DNA of 64,000 nucleotides, from NCBI RefSeq assembly GCF_003633775.1, contig NZ_RBIN01000001.1, positions 1-64,000 of the forward strand, given 5' to 3'. Positions 27,194-35,568 of the stretch are shown here, one piece after another. Position 1 is the first letter of the stretch. Each line of letters starts with the position of its first letter. The translations under genes were made by a program, and so were the position numbers. The DNA is from Kushneria sinocarnis. Lineage in GTDB: Bacteria > Pseudomonadota > Gammaproteobacteria > Pseudomonadales > Halomonadaceae. Under the pieces are notes generated by a model that was not told the DNA's origin, did no database searches, and saw only the letters and a program-made list of their open reading frames with translations.

Positions 27194-28387
27194 TCATTCC
27201 GGCGGCAGCGTCACCGTCAGCCGCGCCACCGCGCAGGGCGACAGTGTCACCGTGCGGGTGTCGCACGGCGCTGGCTGATCCAGCATCGCGGCTGTCGCTG
27301 GTGCGGCCAGCAGGCGCTGCTCATCGAGCATCGCCAGTGCCGTCACGGCGCTTCCCTGCAGTCCGACCGAGATCGGCTGCAGCCCGGTATTGGCCAGCCA
27401 GAGCTCCCCCTCGTGCTCACCGGTCTGCCAGCCCACCCCCGCCACGGTCGCGGCCACCGGCGCGGTGGTCAGCAGCGGCTGACCGGCCCCCCGGCTCAGA
27501 CCCCGCAGTACCGGCAGCAGCGGCCGGGGCCCGTCATCCGCGACATCAAAGGGCGGACCGAGCGATGACAGCGTCAGCGAGGCCACCCCGGCGCAGGCCG
27601 TCCGGGCCACCAGGCCCACGTTCCAGGCCGCCGCGAACAGCCCGCGCTGACGCGGATCACGGTCGCTGAGCGTGACCCGCCGGGTGCCGTCATTGGCGGT
27701 CAGCTGCGCGCCATAGGGATTGGTCCAGGCGCCGATGGCGGTGGTGGTGAGGCGGTAGGGCACCGCGGGGGCCAGCGCCCGGCAGGAGGCGAAGATCGCC
27801 GGCAGGCTCTCCAGCGTCTCCATTACCGACAGGTCATCGGCGGCGTGCACGATCGGCGAGAGGGCATGGGTGATGAAATCGATCGAGCCGGGCTCGGGCC
27901 GGCAGCGGTTGAGCTCGGTAAAGTAGGTCGGAAAGCCGCCTCCCAGCGGTATCGCCGGCCAGCGCAGCCGGGCCAGTGCCAGTACCTGCGCCGGCGAGGC
28001 ACCGGCAGGCCAGGGCCCCTCGGGCTGATGGCTTTTCAGATAGGCGGCCGGGGTCACCAGCATGCCGGCCGGTAGCAGCCGGTGCACGGCAAGCGTGCGG
28101 GCAAGCTGCTCGAGCTGAGCATCGGGCTCCTCGTCGTCGCAGATCACATAGAGCCAGAGCGGCACCGCGCGAGCGACACAGAGCGCGCCTGCCACGGCCA
28201 GCCGGTCAGCGAAGGCCGGGTCACGCAGGTCGACCAGCACATCCAGGTGCCGGGGGGCGAGCTGATCCAGTCGCTGGCCGAGCCCGGCCTCGTCGCTGCA
28301 CCGGTCCAGCCACAGCCCGCAGCCGATCGGGGGCAGCCGGTCCGGCCACGCCCGCCTGATGGCAAGCGTATGGTGCTCAGTGGTCAT
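27194..28387 (-). CDS. apnL: D-apionate lactonase, C-terminal (TIM-barrel-like) part
   Basis: A 397-residue protein that looks like the second half of ApnL, which opens D-apionolactone to D-apionate. The opening region RLPPIGCGLWLD starts the barrel domain; later segments GGGFPTYFTELNRCRP and ITHALSPIVHAAD match the lactonase family as I know it. ApnL is normally one chain of about 620 residues. Here this part begins at its own ATG 28387 with GAGGAGG seven bases upstream, and overlaps the N-terminal part by 11 bases in a different frame. It may be a real second subunit or the result of a frameshift. The ribosome site favours a real gene. Confidence 0.72.
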   Translation of the reverse strand: MTTEHHTLAIRRAWPDRLPPIGCGLWLDRCSDEAGLGQRLDQLAPRHLDVLVDLRDPAFADRLAVAGALCVARAVPLWLYVICDDEEPDAQLEQLARTLAVHRLLPAGMLVTPAAYLKSHQPEGPWPAGASPAQVLALARLRWPAIPLGGGFPTYFTELNRCRPEPGSIDFITHALSPIVHAADDLSVMETLESLPAIFASCRALAPAVPYRLTTTAIGAWTNPYGAQLTANDGTRRVTLSDRDPRQRGLFAAAWNVGLVARTACAGVASLTLSSLGPPFDVADDGPRPLLPVLRGLSRGAGQPLLTTAPVAATVAGVGWQTGEHEGELWLANTGLQPISVGLQGSAVTALAMLDEQRLLAAPATAAMLDQPAPCDTRTVTLSPCAVARLTVTLPPE

Positions 28388-29114
28388 GAGCGCCCTCCTC
28401 GGCCCCTGCCAGGGTGAGGGTGACCCGCTGCTCGAGGCGGGTCCCCGGTGCCAGGGTATAGGGCGTCGGCCAGGCCAGCGGCCGGTTGTAGATCTTGAAG
28501 GAGGCATCCGACCAGTTGCGCTGGTCCTCCATCTCGAACACGTCGCCCTCGAAATCGAGCTGCACCCCGGCGTGTCCCGGCGGTGCGTAGCGCAGCGAGC
28601 GGATATCGAAAAAGGGCTGGGCGGGACTGATGAGTCGCGGCATATGGCCCTCATGCCATGGGCCGTCGGCGTGTCGGACCTCGACCGGCGCCCCGGCCAT
28701 CCCCGCGATCGGCAGCAGCACCACCAGCCCGCTGCGACAGGTGGTAAACCGCGCCCGGGCGGTCAGCCGCAGGGCGACGCTCACCTGCCGGGCGGTCACC
28801 GTGACCGCCATCCGGCCCGTGAGCAGGGTGCGGCCGGCCGGCTCGTCCACGACCCGGAAGGTCTCCATCAGCGCCAGGCGCTGGCGGTCGTGCGACTGCC
28901 GGCGCCCGCTCGACCTCAGCGCATGGGTGCCCCACTCCCCATCGCGGATCACCGGCGCCACGCCGCGGACCAGCTCGGTGCCGCCATCGCGCAGCCAGCG
29001 CAGGCCACCGGCCTGCCAGGCGAAGCTCAGGGGAAGGCGTTCGCAGTGCTGCACGGGCGGATCGGGCAGCGGGGTGCCGGCACGCACCCGCTCGCGTTGT
29101 TCACTGGCTCTCAT
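28377..29114 (-). CDS. apnL: D-apionate lactonase, N-terminal (beta-sandwich) part
   Basis: A 245-residue protein matching the first domain of ApnL: LRWLRDGGTELVRGVAPVI, RDGEWGT, PRLISPAQPFFDIRSL and VFEMEDQRNWSDASF are strongly typical of that family. The chain ends at a domain boundary and overlaps the C-terminal gene by 11 bases. ATG 29114 has CCGGAG upstream. The gene is divergent from apsD, with the putative operator between them. Combined with the next gene it gives 642 residues, about the size of one-chain ApnL. Whether the two chains assemble is not known. Confidence 0.75.
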   Translation of the reverse strand: MRASEQRERVRAGTPLPDPPVQHCERLPLSFAWQAGGLRWLRDGGTELVRGVAPVIRDGEWGTHALRSSGRRQSHDRQRLALMETFRVVDEPAGRTLLTGRMAVTVTARQVSVALRLTARARFTTCRSGLVVLLPIAGMAGAPVEVRHADGPWHEGHMPRLISPAQPFFDIRSLRYAPPGHAGVQLDFEGDVFEMEDQRNWSDASFKIYNRPLAWPTPYTLAPGTRLEQRVTLTLAGAEEGAHDH

Positions 29115-29220
29115 GGTCGGCTCCGGCTCATCGAGGGCATGGCACACGCTGACGGCCCGCCCTGCGAGACCGCCATGCCGCCATGATTGGGGTCCAGCGC
29201 CCCGGGCGATATTCGACCTT

Positions 29221-29259
29221 TGGTATAATGACATGATCACTCGCGAGCGCTGTAATACC
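29221..29259 (+). promoter_or_regulatory. Putative NanR-like operator and extended -10 promoter of apsD
   Basis: 29221-29237 reads TGGTATAATGACATGAT, the second copy of the island motif. The TGGTATAAT core is a perfect extended -10 box, 68 bases before apsD. An inverted copy of the core (AATACC, reading GGTATT on the other strand) lies at 29254-29259. No good -35 is visible, which fits an extended -10 promoter. Confidence 0.6.
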
Positions 29260-29297
29260 TGCTCTCATGGCCGATATCGCTGACAGGGAGCAGACCC

Positions 29298-30362
29298 ATG
29301 ACGAGAGGGCATTCGACCACCCCGCCGGGGGTCCGGGGCGTACTGATCGGCTGCGGCTTCTTCGCCGAGAACCAGCTGCACGCCTGGCAGGCCCTGCCGG
29401 GCGTGGAGATCGTGGCCGTCTGCGATCGCGATCCGGCGCGCCTGGCGCAGGTCAGGGAGCGCTTCGGCATCGACGAGGGTCATACCGATGCCGGCCGGCT
29501 GCTGGCAAGCTGCCGACCCGATTTCGTCGACATCGCCGCCCCCACCCCGGCCCACGCCGAACTGGTCGAGCTGGCGGCATGCGCGGGGGCCGACATCATC
29601 TGTCAGAAACCCTTTGCCGGCTCGCCGGCCGCAGCCCGGGCGCTGATCGAGACGTGCCGGCATCATGGCGTCAGCCTGAGCATCCACGAGAACTTCCGCT
29701 GGCAGCACGCCATCCGCCGGGTCATCGACACCCTGCGCCAGGGCGCGATCGGCCGTCCCTTCTTCGGGCGCATCAGCTATCGCAGCGGCTTCGATGTCTA
29801 TCGCGCCCAGCCCTATCTGGCGCGGGCCGAGCGCTTCATCATCGAGGACCTGGGCATCCACCTGCTGGATGTGGCCCGCGCGCTGTTCGGCGAAGTGGAT
29901 CGGCTGGGCTGCGAGATCACCCGGGTCAATCCCGACATCCGCGGCGAGGACGTTGCCACCATGATGCTCCACCACGACAGCGAGGTGACCACCCTCGTGG
30001 ACTGCAGCTACGCCACCCGGCTGGCCGAGGACCCCTTCCCGCAGAGCCTGATCGAGATCGATGGCAGTCACGGCTCGCTGCGGCTGGCGCCGGACTATCG
30101 ACTGACCCGGCATGACGCCGCAGGCGGACAGGACACCCGGGAGGTGGCACCGACCCCGCCGGCATGGAGCACCGCCCCCTGGACGCCCATCCAGGAGAGC
30201 GTGAGCGCCTTTCAGGCCGACTGGCTCGACGCCCGGCGTGGCGGCCGGCCCGTGGAGACCCGCGGTGAGGACAACTACAATACCCTCGCCCTCGTCGAGG
30301 CGGCCTACCGGGCGGCCGCCGACCACGGTACGGTCACGCCCGAGAGATGGCCGCCGGCCTGA
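29298..30362 (+). CDS. apsD: D-apiose dehydrogenase (Gfo/Idh/MocA family)
   Basis: A 354-residue NAD(P)-dependent enzyme that oxidises D-apiose to D-apionolactone. The N-terminal Rossmann domain has GVLIGCGFFAENQLHAW with the GxGxxA-type loop, DIAAPTPAHAEL and CQKPFAG (the E/Q-K-P catalytic Lys). SIHENFRWQHAIR and IEDLGIHLLDVARAL are the C-terminal domain, with His in D-x-G-I-H. The named reaction rests on recognition plus neighbours apnL, apnO and oiaC; other members of the family oxidise inositol or glucose. It starts at ATG 29298 after GGGAGCAG. The regulator follows on the same strand. Confidence 0.82.
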   Translation: MTRGHSTTPPGVRGVLIGCGFFAENQLHAWQALPGVEIVAVCDRDPARLAQVRERFGIDEGHTDAGRLLASCRPDFVDIAAPTPAHAELVELAACAGADIICQKPFAGSPAAARALIETCRHHGVSLSIHENFRWQHAIRRVIDTLRQGAIGRPFFGRISYRSGFDVYRAQPYLARAERFIIEDLGIHLLDVARALFGEVDRLGCEITRVNPDIRGEDVATMMLHHDSEVTTLVDCSYATRLAEDPFPQSLIEIDGSHGSLRLAPDYRLTRHDAAGGQDTREVAPTPPAWSTAPWTPIQESVSAFQADWLDARRGGRPVETRGEDNYNTLALVEAAYRAAADHGTVTPERWPPA

Positions 30363-30478
30363 CGGCGGCCGGTGCCGCCCCGCCCGTCATGGCTGTCCAC
30401 ACCGACCCGCTGGCCGTATATGCTGGTGAGGATCGCAGCGTCATGCCGCTGCGGACGCTTCAGACAACAGGACATGCC

Positions 30479-31198
30479 ATGAGCGACAACTCCACCGGAC
30501 CGATTCGCCGACGCAAGCTGTCGGACGAGGTACTGGAACGACTGCTGACGCTGATCCGCTCGGGTCAGCTGCAACCGGGCGATCAGCTGCCGCCGGAGCG
30601 GGAGCTGATGGCCAGTTACGGCGTGGGCCGCCCGGCCGTGCGGGAAGCCATGCAGCAGCTCGCCTCGATGGGCATGATCACCATCAATCACGGCGAGCGG
30701 GCCCGGGTCAGCGAGGTCACCATCCAGTCGATGATCGCGCACTTCGACAACACCGCCCGTTTCCTGCTCGATGAGTCGACCGAGAACATCGATCATCTCA
30801 AGCAGGCGCGGCTGTTCTTCGAGACCGGCATGGTACGCATGGCCGCCGAGCGGGCCGGCGAAGCGGACATCGCCCGGCTGCAGGCACTGATCGACGAGAT
30901 GCAGCAGAGCGAACACGGCGAGGCCTTCATCGAGCGCGACATGGCCTTTCACCACGCCATTGCCAAGCTGTCCGGCAACCCCATCTTCGCCGCCACCGCC
31001 TATGCCATGCTGCACTGGCTGAAGGATTACCACACCGGCATTGTCAGCTTCCGGGGCGCCGAGGATGTCTCGATCCGGGAGCATCAGCGGATAGCCGAGC
31101 GGCTGGCCGCCCATGACGCCGACGGTGCGGAACAGGCGATGCGCGATCATCTGACACGCGCCAGTGAGCGCTACCGGCTGCGCAGCGAGTCGTCATGA
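30479..31198 (+). CDS. GntR-family (FCD) regulator, NanR-like
   Basis: A 239-residue regulator with an N-terminal winged helix (about residues 12-80: RRKLSDEVLERLLTLI, LPPERELMASYGVGRPAVREAM, INHGERARVS). An FCD ligand domain follows (about 95-225: ARLFFETGMVRMAAE, HHAIAKLSGNPIFAA, MRDHLTRASERY). It closely resembles NanR of E. coli in layout and motif spacing. In NanR the ligand is sialic acid and the DNA target is GGTATA repeats. Here, by context, it should control the D-apiose genes and sense an intermediate; the ligand is inferred. ATG 30479 begins the canonical domain and overlaps nothing. Confidence 0.86.
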   Translation: MSDNSTGPIRRRKLSDEVLERLLTLIRSGQLQPGDQLPPERELMASYGVGRPAVREAMQQLASMGMITINHGERARVSEVTIQSMIAHFDNTARFLLDESTENIDHLKQARLFFETGMVRMAAERAGEADIARLQALIDEMQQSEHGEAFIERDMAFHHAIAKLSGNPIFAATAYAMLHWLKDYHTGIVSFRGAEDVSIREHQRIAERLAAHDADGAEQAMRDHLTRASERYRLRSESS

Positions 31199-31310
31199 AC
31201 CGAACCGCATGGTGAAGCACCCGGCAGACCGGCCGCACAACTCACGGCAGGCGGGTCAGGGATCGCGGGGCAGGAAGAGCGCCGGCCACACGATGCAGCC
31301 GGCGGGGTGT

Positions 31311-31328
31311 TTCGATCAGCTGATCGAA
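31311..31328. repeat. 18-base perfect palindrome at the HU stop codon
   Basis: TTCGATCAGCTGATCGAA is fully self-complementary and spans the last codons and stop of the HU gene. It could form a 7-base stem with a 4-base loop and act as a weak terminator between the convergent regulator and HU genes, but there is no T-run. Confidence 0.4.
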
Positions 31329-31588
31329 TCCTTGAGCGCCTTGCCGGGCTTGAAGGCCACGGTCCGGCTGGCGGGAATCTGCAGGCTGGAACCGGTCTGC
31401 GGATTCTTGCCGGTGCGGGCTGCGCGTTCACGCACGGTGAACGAGCCGAAACCGATCAGCGTGACATCTTCACCGCGCGCCACGCTGGAGCTGATTTCAT
31501 CAAGAATGGCGTTCAGGACCTGACCGGCCTTGTCCTTGGAAATATCCGCCTGGGCCGCAATGGCGGCAGCAAGTTCTGGTTTGCGCAT
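31316..31588 (-). CDS. hup: HU family DNA-binding protein
   Basis: A 90-residue nucleoid protein that bends DNA. The start MRKPELAAAIAAQADISKDK and the arm region GFGSFTVRERAARTGKNPQTG are typical of HU, including the Pro in N-P-Q-T-G that inserts into DNA. ATG 31588 has CCAGGAGG six bases upstream. IHF subunits were considered, but the pattern is closer to HU. In Pseudomonas an HU gene also lies between recG and ubiC; here the apiose genes are inserted before it. Confidence 0.92.
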   Translation of the reverse strand: MRKPELAAAIAAQADISKDKAGQVLNAILDEISSSVARGEDVTLIGFGSFTVRERAARTGKNPQTGSSLQIPASRTVAFKPGKALKDSIS

Positions 31589-31852
31589 AGCGCCTCCTGG
31601 GTTGGGCAATACAGGCGCGAATGACACCTGGCTTGTTGTTTTCCGTCATTGCCGGGGGCATGACAGCTGCCCGACGACGGTCGGACAGGGTATCCTTCAC
31701 GATCGAACAGCGTTCGACGACGCCTAGCCTAGCAATGTCATCGTATCGAGCGCCAGCACACCTTGCGCTGACCCGGCAGGCGGATGACGATAACGGGCAG
31801 CGCCTATCGACGTGACCACGCTTCTATTTCATCGGCAGGACCGGACCATGAC
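31589..31852. other. 264-base gap between hup and ubiC
   Basis: This divergent control region should hold the hup promoter and the ubiC promoter. I see short imperfect inverted repeats near 31645-31690 and the sequence GCCTAGCCTAG at about 31721-31731, but no confident -35/-10 and no gene. Confidence 0.5.
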
Positions 31853-32458
31853 ATGACCTCCCTTGCGCACGATAGCCGCCGTTTCGAGCGCCCTTCGGTG
31901 CTGCGCCGGTGGTTGCCGCTGGCGGTGGCGGCACCGCAGCTCTCGCCGCACTGGCGCGACTGGCTGGGCACCCGGGATTCGCTGACCGCCCGCCTGGCCG
32001 CGCTGGTGGGCGGAACCATCACGGTGCGGATTCATGCCGAACATGCGGCCATCCCGCTGGGCGACGAAGCCCGTCGGCTTGAACTGCCACAGCGCCGACT
32101 GGCCTGGATCCGCGAGGTCGTGCTCGAACACGAGCGCCGGCCACTGATCGCCGCCCGCAGCGTGGTGCCACTCGATGAGCTGCCCCGGGAGGTGCGCCTG
32201 CTCGGCCATCGGGCACTGGGCCAGTGGCTGTTCGCGCATCCCGGTGTCACCCGTTCGGCCATCGAGCTCACCCCGCAGGCCCTGCCGATCGCCGGCCACC
32301 ACGGCCTCGGCACGCGACGCTCGGTCTTTCACCATCGCCGCTGCCGGCTGCTGGTACAGGAGAGCTTTCTGAGCGAAGCGGGCCGGCTCATGGCGGCCGA
32401 ACCCGCTCGTTTTCGGCTAGAATCGCATCGTCGCCAATGCCCCTACCGGCCCCGGTAA
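31853..32458 (+). CDS. ubiC: Chorismate lyase (4-hydroxybenzoate synthase)
   Basis: A 201-residue cytosolic enzyme that splits chorismate into pyruvate and 4-hydroxybenzoate, the first committed step of ubiquinone synthesis. Conserved parts: WRDWLGTRDSLTARL, IREVVLEHERRPLIAARSVVP (with active-site Arg and Glu) and a C-terminal ESFL segment (LVQESFLSEAGRLM). It lies 10 bases before ubiA, which uses its product. ATG 31853 gives the conserved N-terminus; ATG 31784 is a less supported alternative. Confidence 0.9.
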   Translation: MTSLAHDSRRFERPSVLRRWLPLAVAAPQLSPHWRDWLGTRDSLTARLAALVGGTITVRIHAEHAAIPLGDEARRLELPQRRLAWIREVVLEHERRPLIAARSVVPLDELPREVRLLGHRALGQWLFAHPGVTRSAIELTPQALPIAGHHGLGTRRSVFHHRRCRLLVQESFLSEAGRLMAAEPARFRLESHRRQCPYRPR

Positions 32459-32468
32459 CGGAGACCGC

Positions 32469-33344
32469 ATGTCCGCTCTCACTGCGCTGCAACGCCTTCC
32501 CGACTTCCTGCGTCTGACCCGACTGAACCGGCCGATCGGCACCTGGCTTTTGATGTGGCCGACCCTGGCCGCCCTCTGGCTGGCCGCCGACGGCCTGCCG
32601 CAGCGTGCCAACCTGATCATCTTCGTGGCCGGTGTCTACGCCATGCGCGCTGCCGGCTGCGTGATCAACGACTACGCCGATCGCAACTTCGATGCCCACG
32701 TCAAACGCACCCGGGAGCGACCGCTGGCCACCGGCCGGATCAGCGAGCGCGAGGCCCTGACCCTGTTCGGCGTACTGATCGCCATCGCCTTCGTGCTGGT
32801 CTGCTTCACCAACCCCTTTACCATCGCCCTGTCGCTGGGGGGTGCGGCGCTGGCGGCCACCTATCCGTTCATGAAGCGCTATACCCACTTCCCCCAGGTG
32901 GTGCTGGGCGCGGCCTTCGGCTGGGGCATTCCGATGGCCTTCGGCGCCGAACAGCAGGCAGTGCCGGCCATCGCCTGGTGGCTGTTCGCCGCCGGGCTGG
33001 TGTGGACCCAGGTCTATGACACCCAGTACGCGATGGTGGATCGCGACGACGATCTGAAGATCGGCATCAAGTCCACTGCCATCATCTTCGGCCGCTTCGA
33101 CCTGGTCATCCTCGCCGCCCTGCAGGCCCTGGTGGTGCTGCTGCTGGCGGTGGTCGGGGTACTGGCCGGGCTCGACGGCTTCTACTGGCTGGCGCTGGCC
33201 GCCATTGCCGCGATCTTCGGCTATCAGCAGTGGCTGACCCGGGGGCGCACCCGCGAGGGCTGCTTTGCCGCCTTTCTCAACAACCACTGGGTGGGAGTGG
33301 TGCTGTTTGCCGGGGTGGTGCTGGCGAGCTGGCCGGTCGCCTGA
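32469..33344 (+). CDS. ubiA: 4-hydroxybenzoate polyprenyltransferase
   Basis: A 291-residue inner-membrane protein with about nine helices that attaches the polyprenyl tail to 4-hydroxybenzoate in ubiquinone synthesis. The two Asp-rich Mg sites are seen: NDYADRNFD (around residue 68-76) and YDTQYAMVDRDDD (around 180-195). The first helix reads LTRLNRPIGTWLLMWPTL as in E. coli UbiA. Cotranscribed with ubiC. Confidence 0.94.
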   Translation: MSALTALQRLPDFLRLTRLNRPIGTWLLMWPTLAALWLAADGLPQRANLIIFVAGVYAMRAAGCVINDYADRNFDAHVKRTRERPLATGRISEREALTLFGVLIAIAFVLVCFTNPFTIALSLGGAALAATYPFMKRYTHFPQVVLGAAFGWGIPMAFGAEQQAVPAIAWWLFAAGLVWTQVYDTQYAMVDRDDDLKIGIKSTAIIFGRFDLVILAALQALVVLLLAVVGVLAGLDGFYWLALAAIAAIFGYQQWLTRGRTREGCFAAFLNNHWVGVVLFAGVVLASWPVA

Positions 33345-33371
33345 AGGCCGGCCTGCTGGACAGGCGCGCGG

Positions 33372-33389
33372 CTGTCACAATACTGTCAT
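33372..33389 (+). promoter_or_regulatory. Pho box upstream of phoB
   Basis: CTGTCACAATACTGTCAT has two CTGTCA repeats 11 bases apart, as in the PhoB-binding consensus. It lies 55 bases before the phoB start, so phoBR should be induced on phosphate starvation through autoregulation. Confidence 0.88.
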
Positions 33390-33444
33390 CCGGGACCGGT
33401 TAAATCATCACCGAGTTGTCACGTCCGTTGCCGGAGTATGACGC

Positions 33445-34128
<684 letters not shown>

Positions 34129-34163
34129 GGGCTTCACCCACCGTTCGATAGCGGCAGACGCGC

Positions 34164-35513
34164 GTGCACTACTGGATCAATGAACTCTGGCGACTCGCCT
34201 ATCTGGTACTCGGGTTCGGCCTGCTGGGCTGGCTGATCGGCTATCCCGGCTGGGGGGTTGCGCTGGGGCTGGCGGTGCACATGGCCTTTACCCTGCGCCA
34301 TCTCAGAAAGCTCTATGTCTGGCTGGCGGCGCCGGTCGAGCAGCCGCCACCGGCCGGCGAAGGCGTATGGGGTGACCTGTTCGATCGCCTCTACCGCTAC
34401 CAGAAGGGTCAGCGCCACATGCAGGGCCGGCTACGCGCGGTGATCAACCGGGTCCAGGAGTCCAGCGAGGCGATGCGCGAGGGCGTGATCATGCTCGACT
34501 CCAGCGGCAACCTGGACTGGTGGAACAGCGCCGCCCAGCGCCTGCTGGCCCTGGCGCCCCATCACGATCGCGGCCAGCACCTCACCAACTACCTGCGCGA
34601 CCCGGCATTCATCGACTACTTTCGCGAGCGCGACTACCGGGAACCGCTGACGCTGACCTCGCCGATCCACGATGCCGTGACCCTCGAGGTCCAGGTCACC
34701 CTGTTCGGGGATGACGAACGCCTGATCGTGATCCGCGACGTCACCCGCCTGCACCGGCTGGAGCTGATGCGCCGTGACTTCGTCGCCAATGTCTCGCATG
34801 AGCTGCGCACCCCGCTGACGGTGCTGGCCGGCTATCTGGAGACCTGGCTCGACCATCGCGACGCCCTGCCCGAGCGGCTGGTGCGCGGGCTCACCCAGAT
34901 GGAGACCCAGACCGATCGCATGCAGCGGCTGGTCAGCGACCTGCTGACCCTGTCACGGCTGGAAACCGCCGATCGCCATGACAGTACCCGGCCGTTCTCG
35001 ATCACCGCCCTCTGCCGTCAGGCCATCGCCGATGGCGAGGCACTGGCCGACGACAGCCATCACTTCCGGCTCGAGCTTGACGATGACCGCTGGCTGCGCG
35101 GCGACGAGCAGGAGCTCTCCAGTGCGCTCTCCAACCTGATCTACAACGCGGTGCGCTATACCCCCGAGGCGAGCACCGTCACCCTGCGCTATCGGCGTTC
35201 TCCCAACGGGGATGGCGCGCTGGAAGTCAGCGATGACGGCGACGGCATCGAACCGCACCATCTCGATCGCCTGACCGAGCGGTTCTATCGCGTCGACAAG
35301 AGCCGCTCGGTCGCCAGCGGTGGCACCGGGCTGGGGCTGGCGATCGTCAAGCACGTGCTGCTGCGTCACGACGCCCGGCTCGAGATCGAGAGCACCCCCG
35401 GCCAGGGCGCCCTGTTCCGCTGCGTGCTGCCGGCCGCCCGGCTGATGGCGGCTCCGGCAGCGGAGGCCGCCATTGATCAGTCGGGCGATCCGGCCTCATC
35501 AGGACGGGAGTGA
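34164..35513 (+). CDS. phoR: Phosphate sensor histidine kinase PhoR
   Basis: A 449-residue membrane kinase with two N-terminal helices (about residues 8-25 and 30-45) and a short periplasmic loop, as in PhoR. A PAS domain follows (about 95-195), then HisKA with the phosphorylated His212 in NVSHELRTPLTV. The HATPase domain has N-box NLIYNAVRYTP and G-box GGTGLGLAIVKH. It starts with GTG 34164, 35 bases after phoB. The sensor acts with PhoU and the Pst transporter, which is not in the window. Confidence 0.95.
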   Translation: MHYWINELWRLAYLVLGFGLLGWLIGYPGWGVALGLAVHMAFTLRHLRKLYVWLAAPVEQPPPAGEGVWGDLFDRLYRYQKGQRHMQGRLRAVINRVQESSEAMREGVIMLDSSGNLDWWNSAAQRLLALAPHHDRGQHLTNYLRDPAFIDYFRERDYREPLTLTSPIHDAVTLEVQVTLFGDDERLIVIRDVTRLHRLELMRRDFVANVSHELRTPLTVLAGYLETWLDHRDALPERLVRGLTQMETQTDRMQRLVSDLLTLSRLETADRHDSTRPFSITALCRQAIADGEALADDSHHFRLELDDDRWLRGDEQELSSALSNLIYNAVRYTPEASTVTLRYRRSPNGDGALEVSDDGDGIEPHHLDRLTERFYRVDKSRSVASGGTGLGLAIVKHVLLRHDARLEIESTPGQGALFRCVLPAARLMAAPAAEAAIDQSGDPASSGRE

Positions 35514-35532
35514 CGCCCCGCCGGCCCGGTTA

Positions 35533-35564
35533 TCCACAGCCGGTCGATCACTACCGGCTGTGGA
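35533..35564. terminator. Bidirectional hairpin between phoR and the amidase gene
   Basis: Perfect 12-base stem TCCACAGCCGGT/ACCGGCTGTGGA with an eight-base loop, between convergent stop codons. No T-run. The left end also overlaps a perfect DnaA box sequence (35530-35538). Confidence 0.6.
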
Positions 35565-35568
35565 CAGT

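Noticed and set aside
31316-31588. IHF subunit instead of HU
   Set aside because: The start MRKPELAAAIAA and the arm sequence fit HU better, and the gene neighbourhood matches the HU gene of Pseudomonas.
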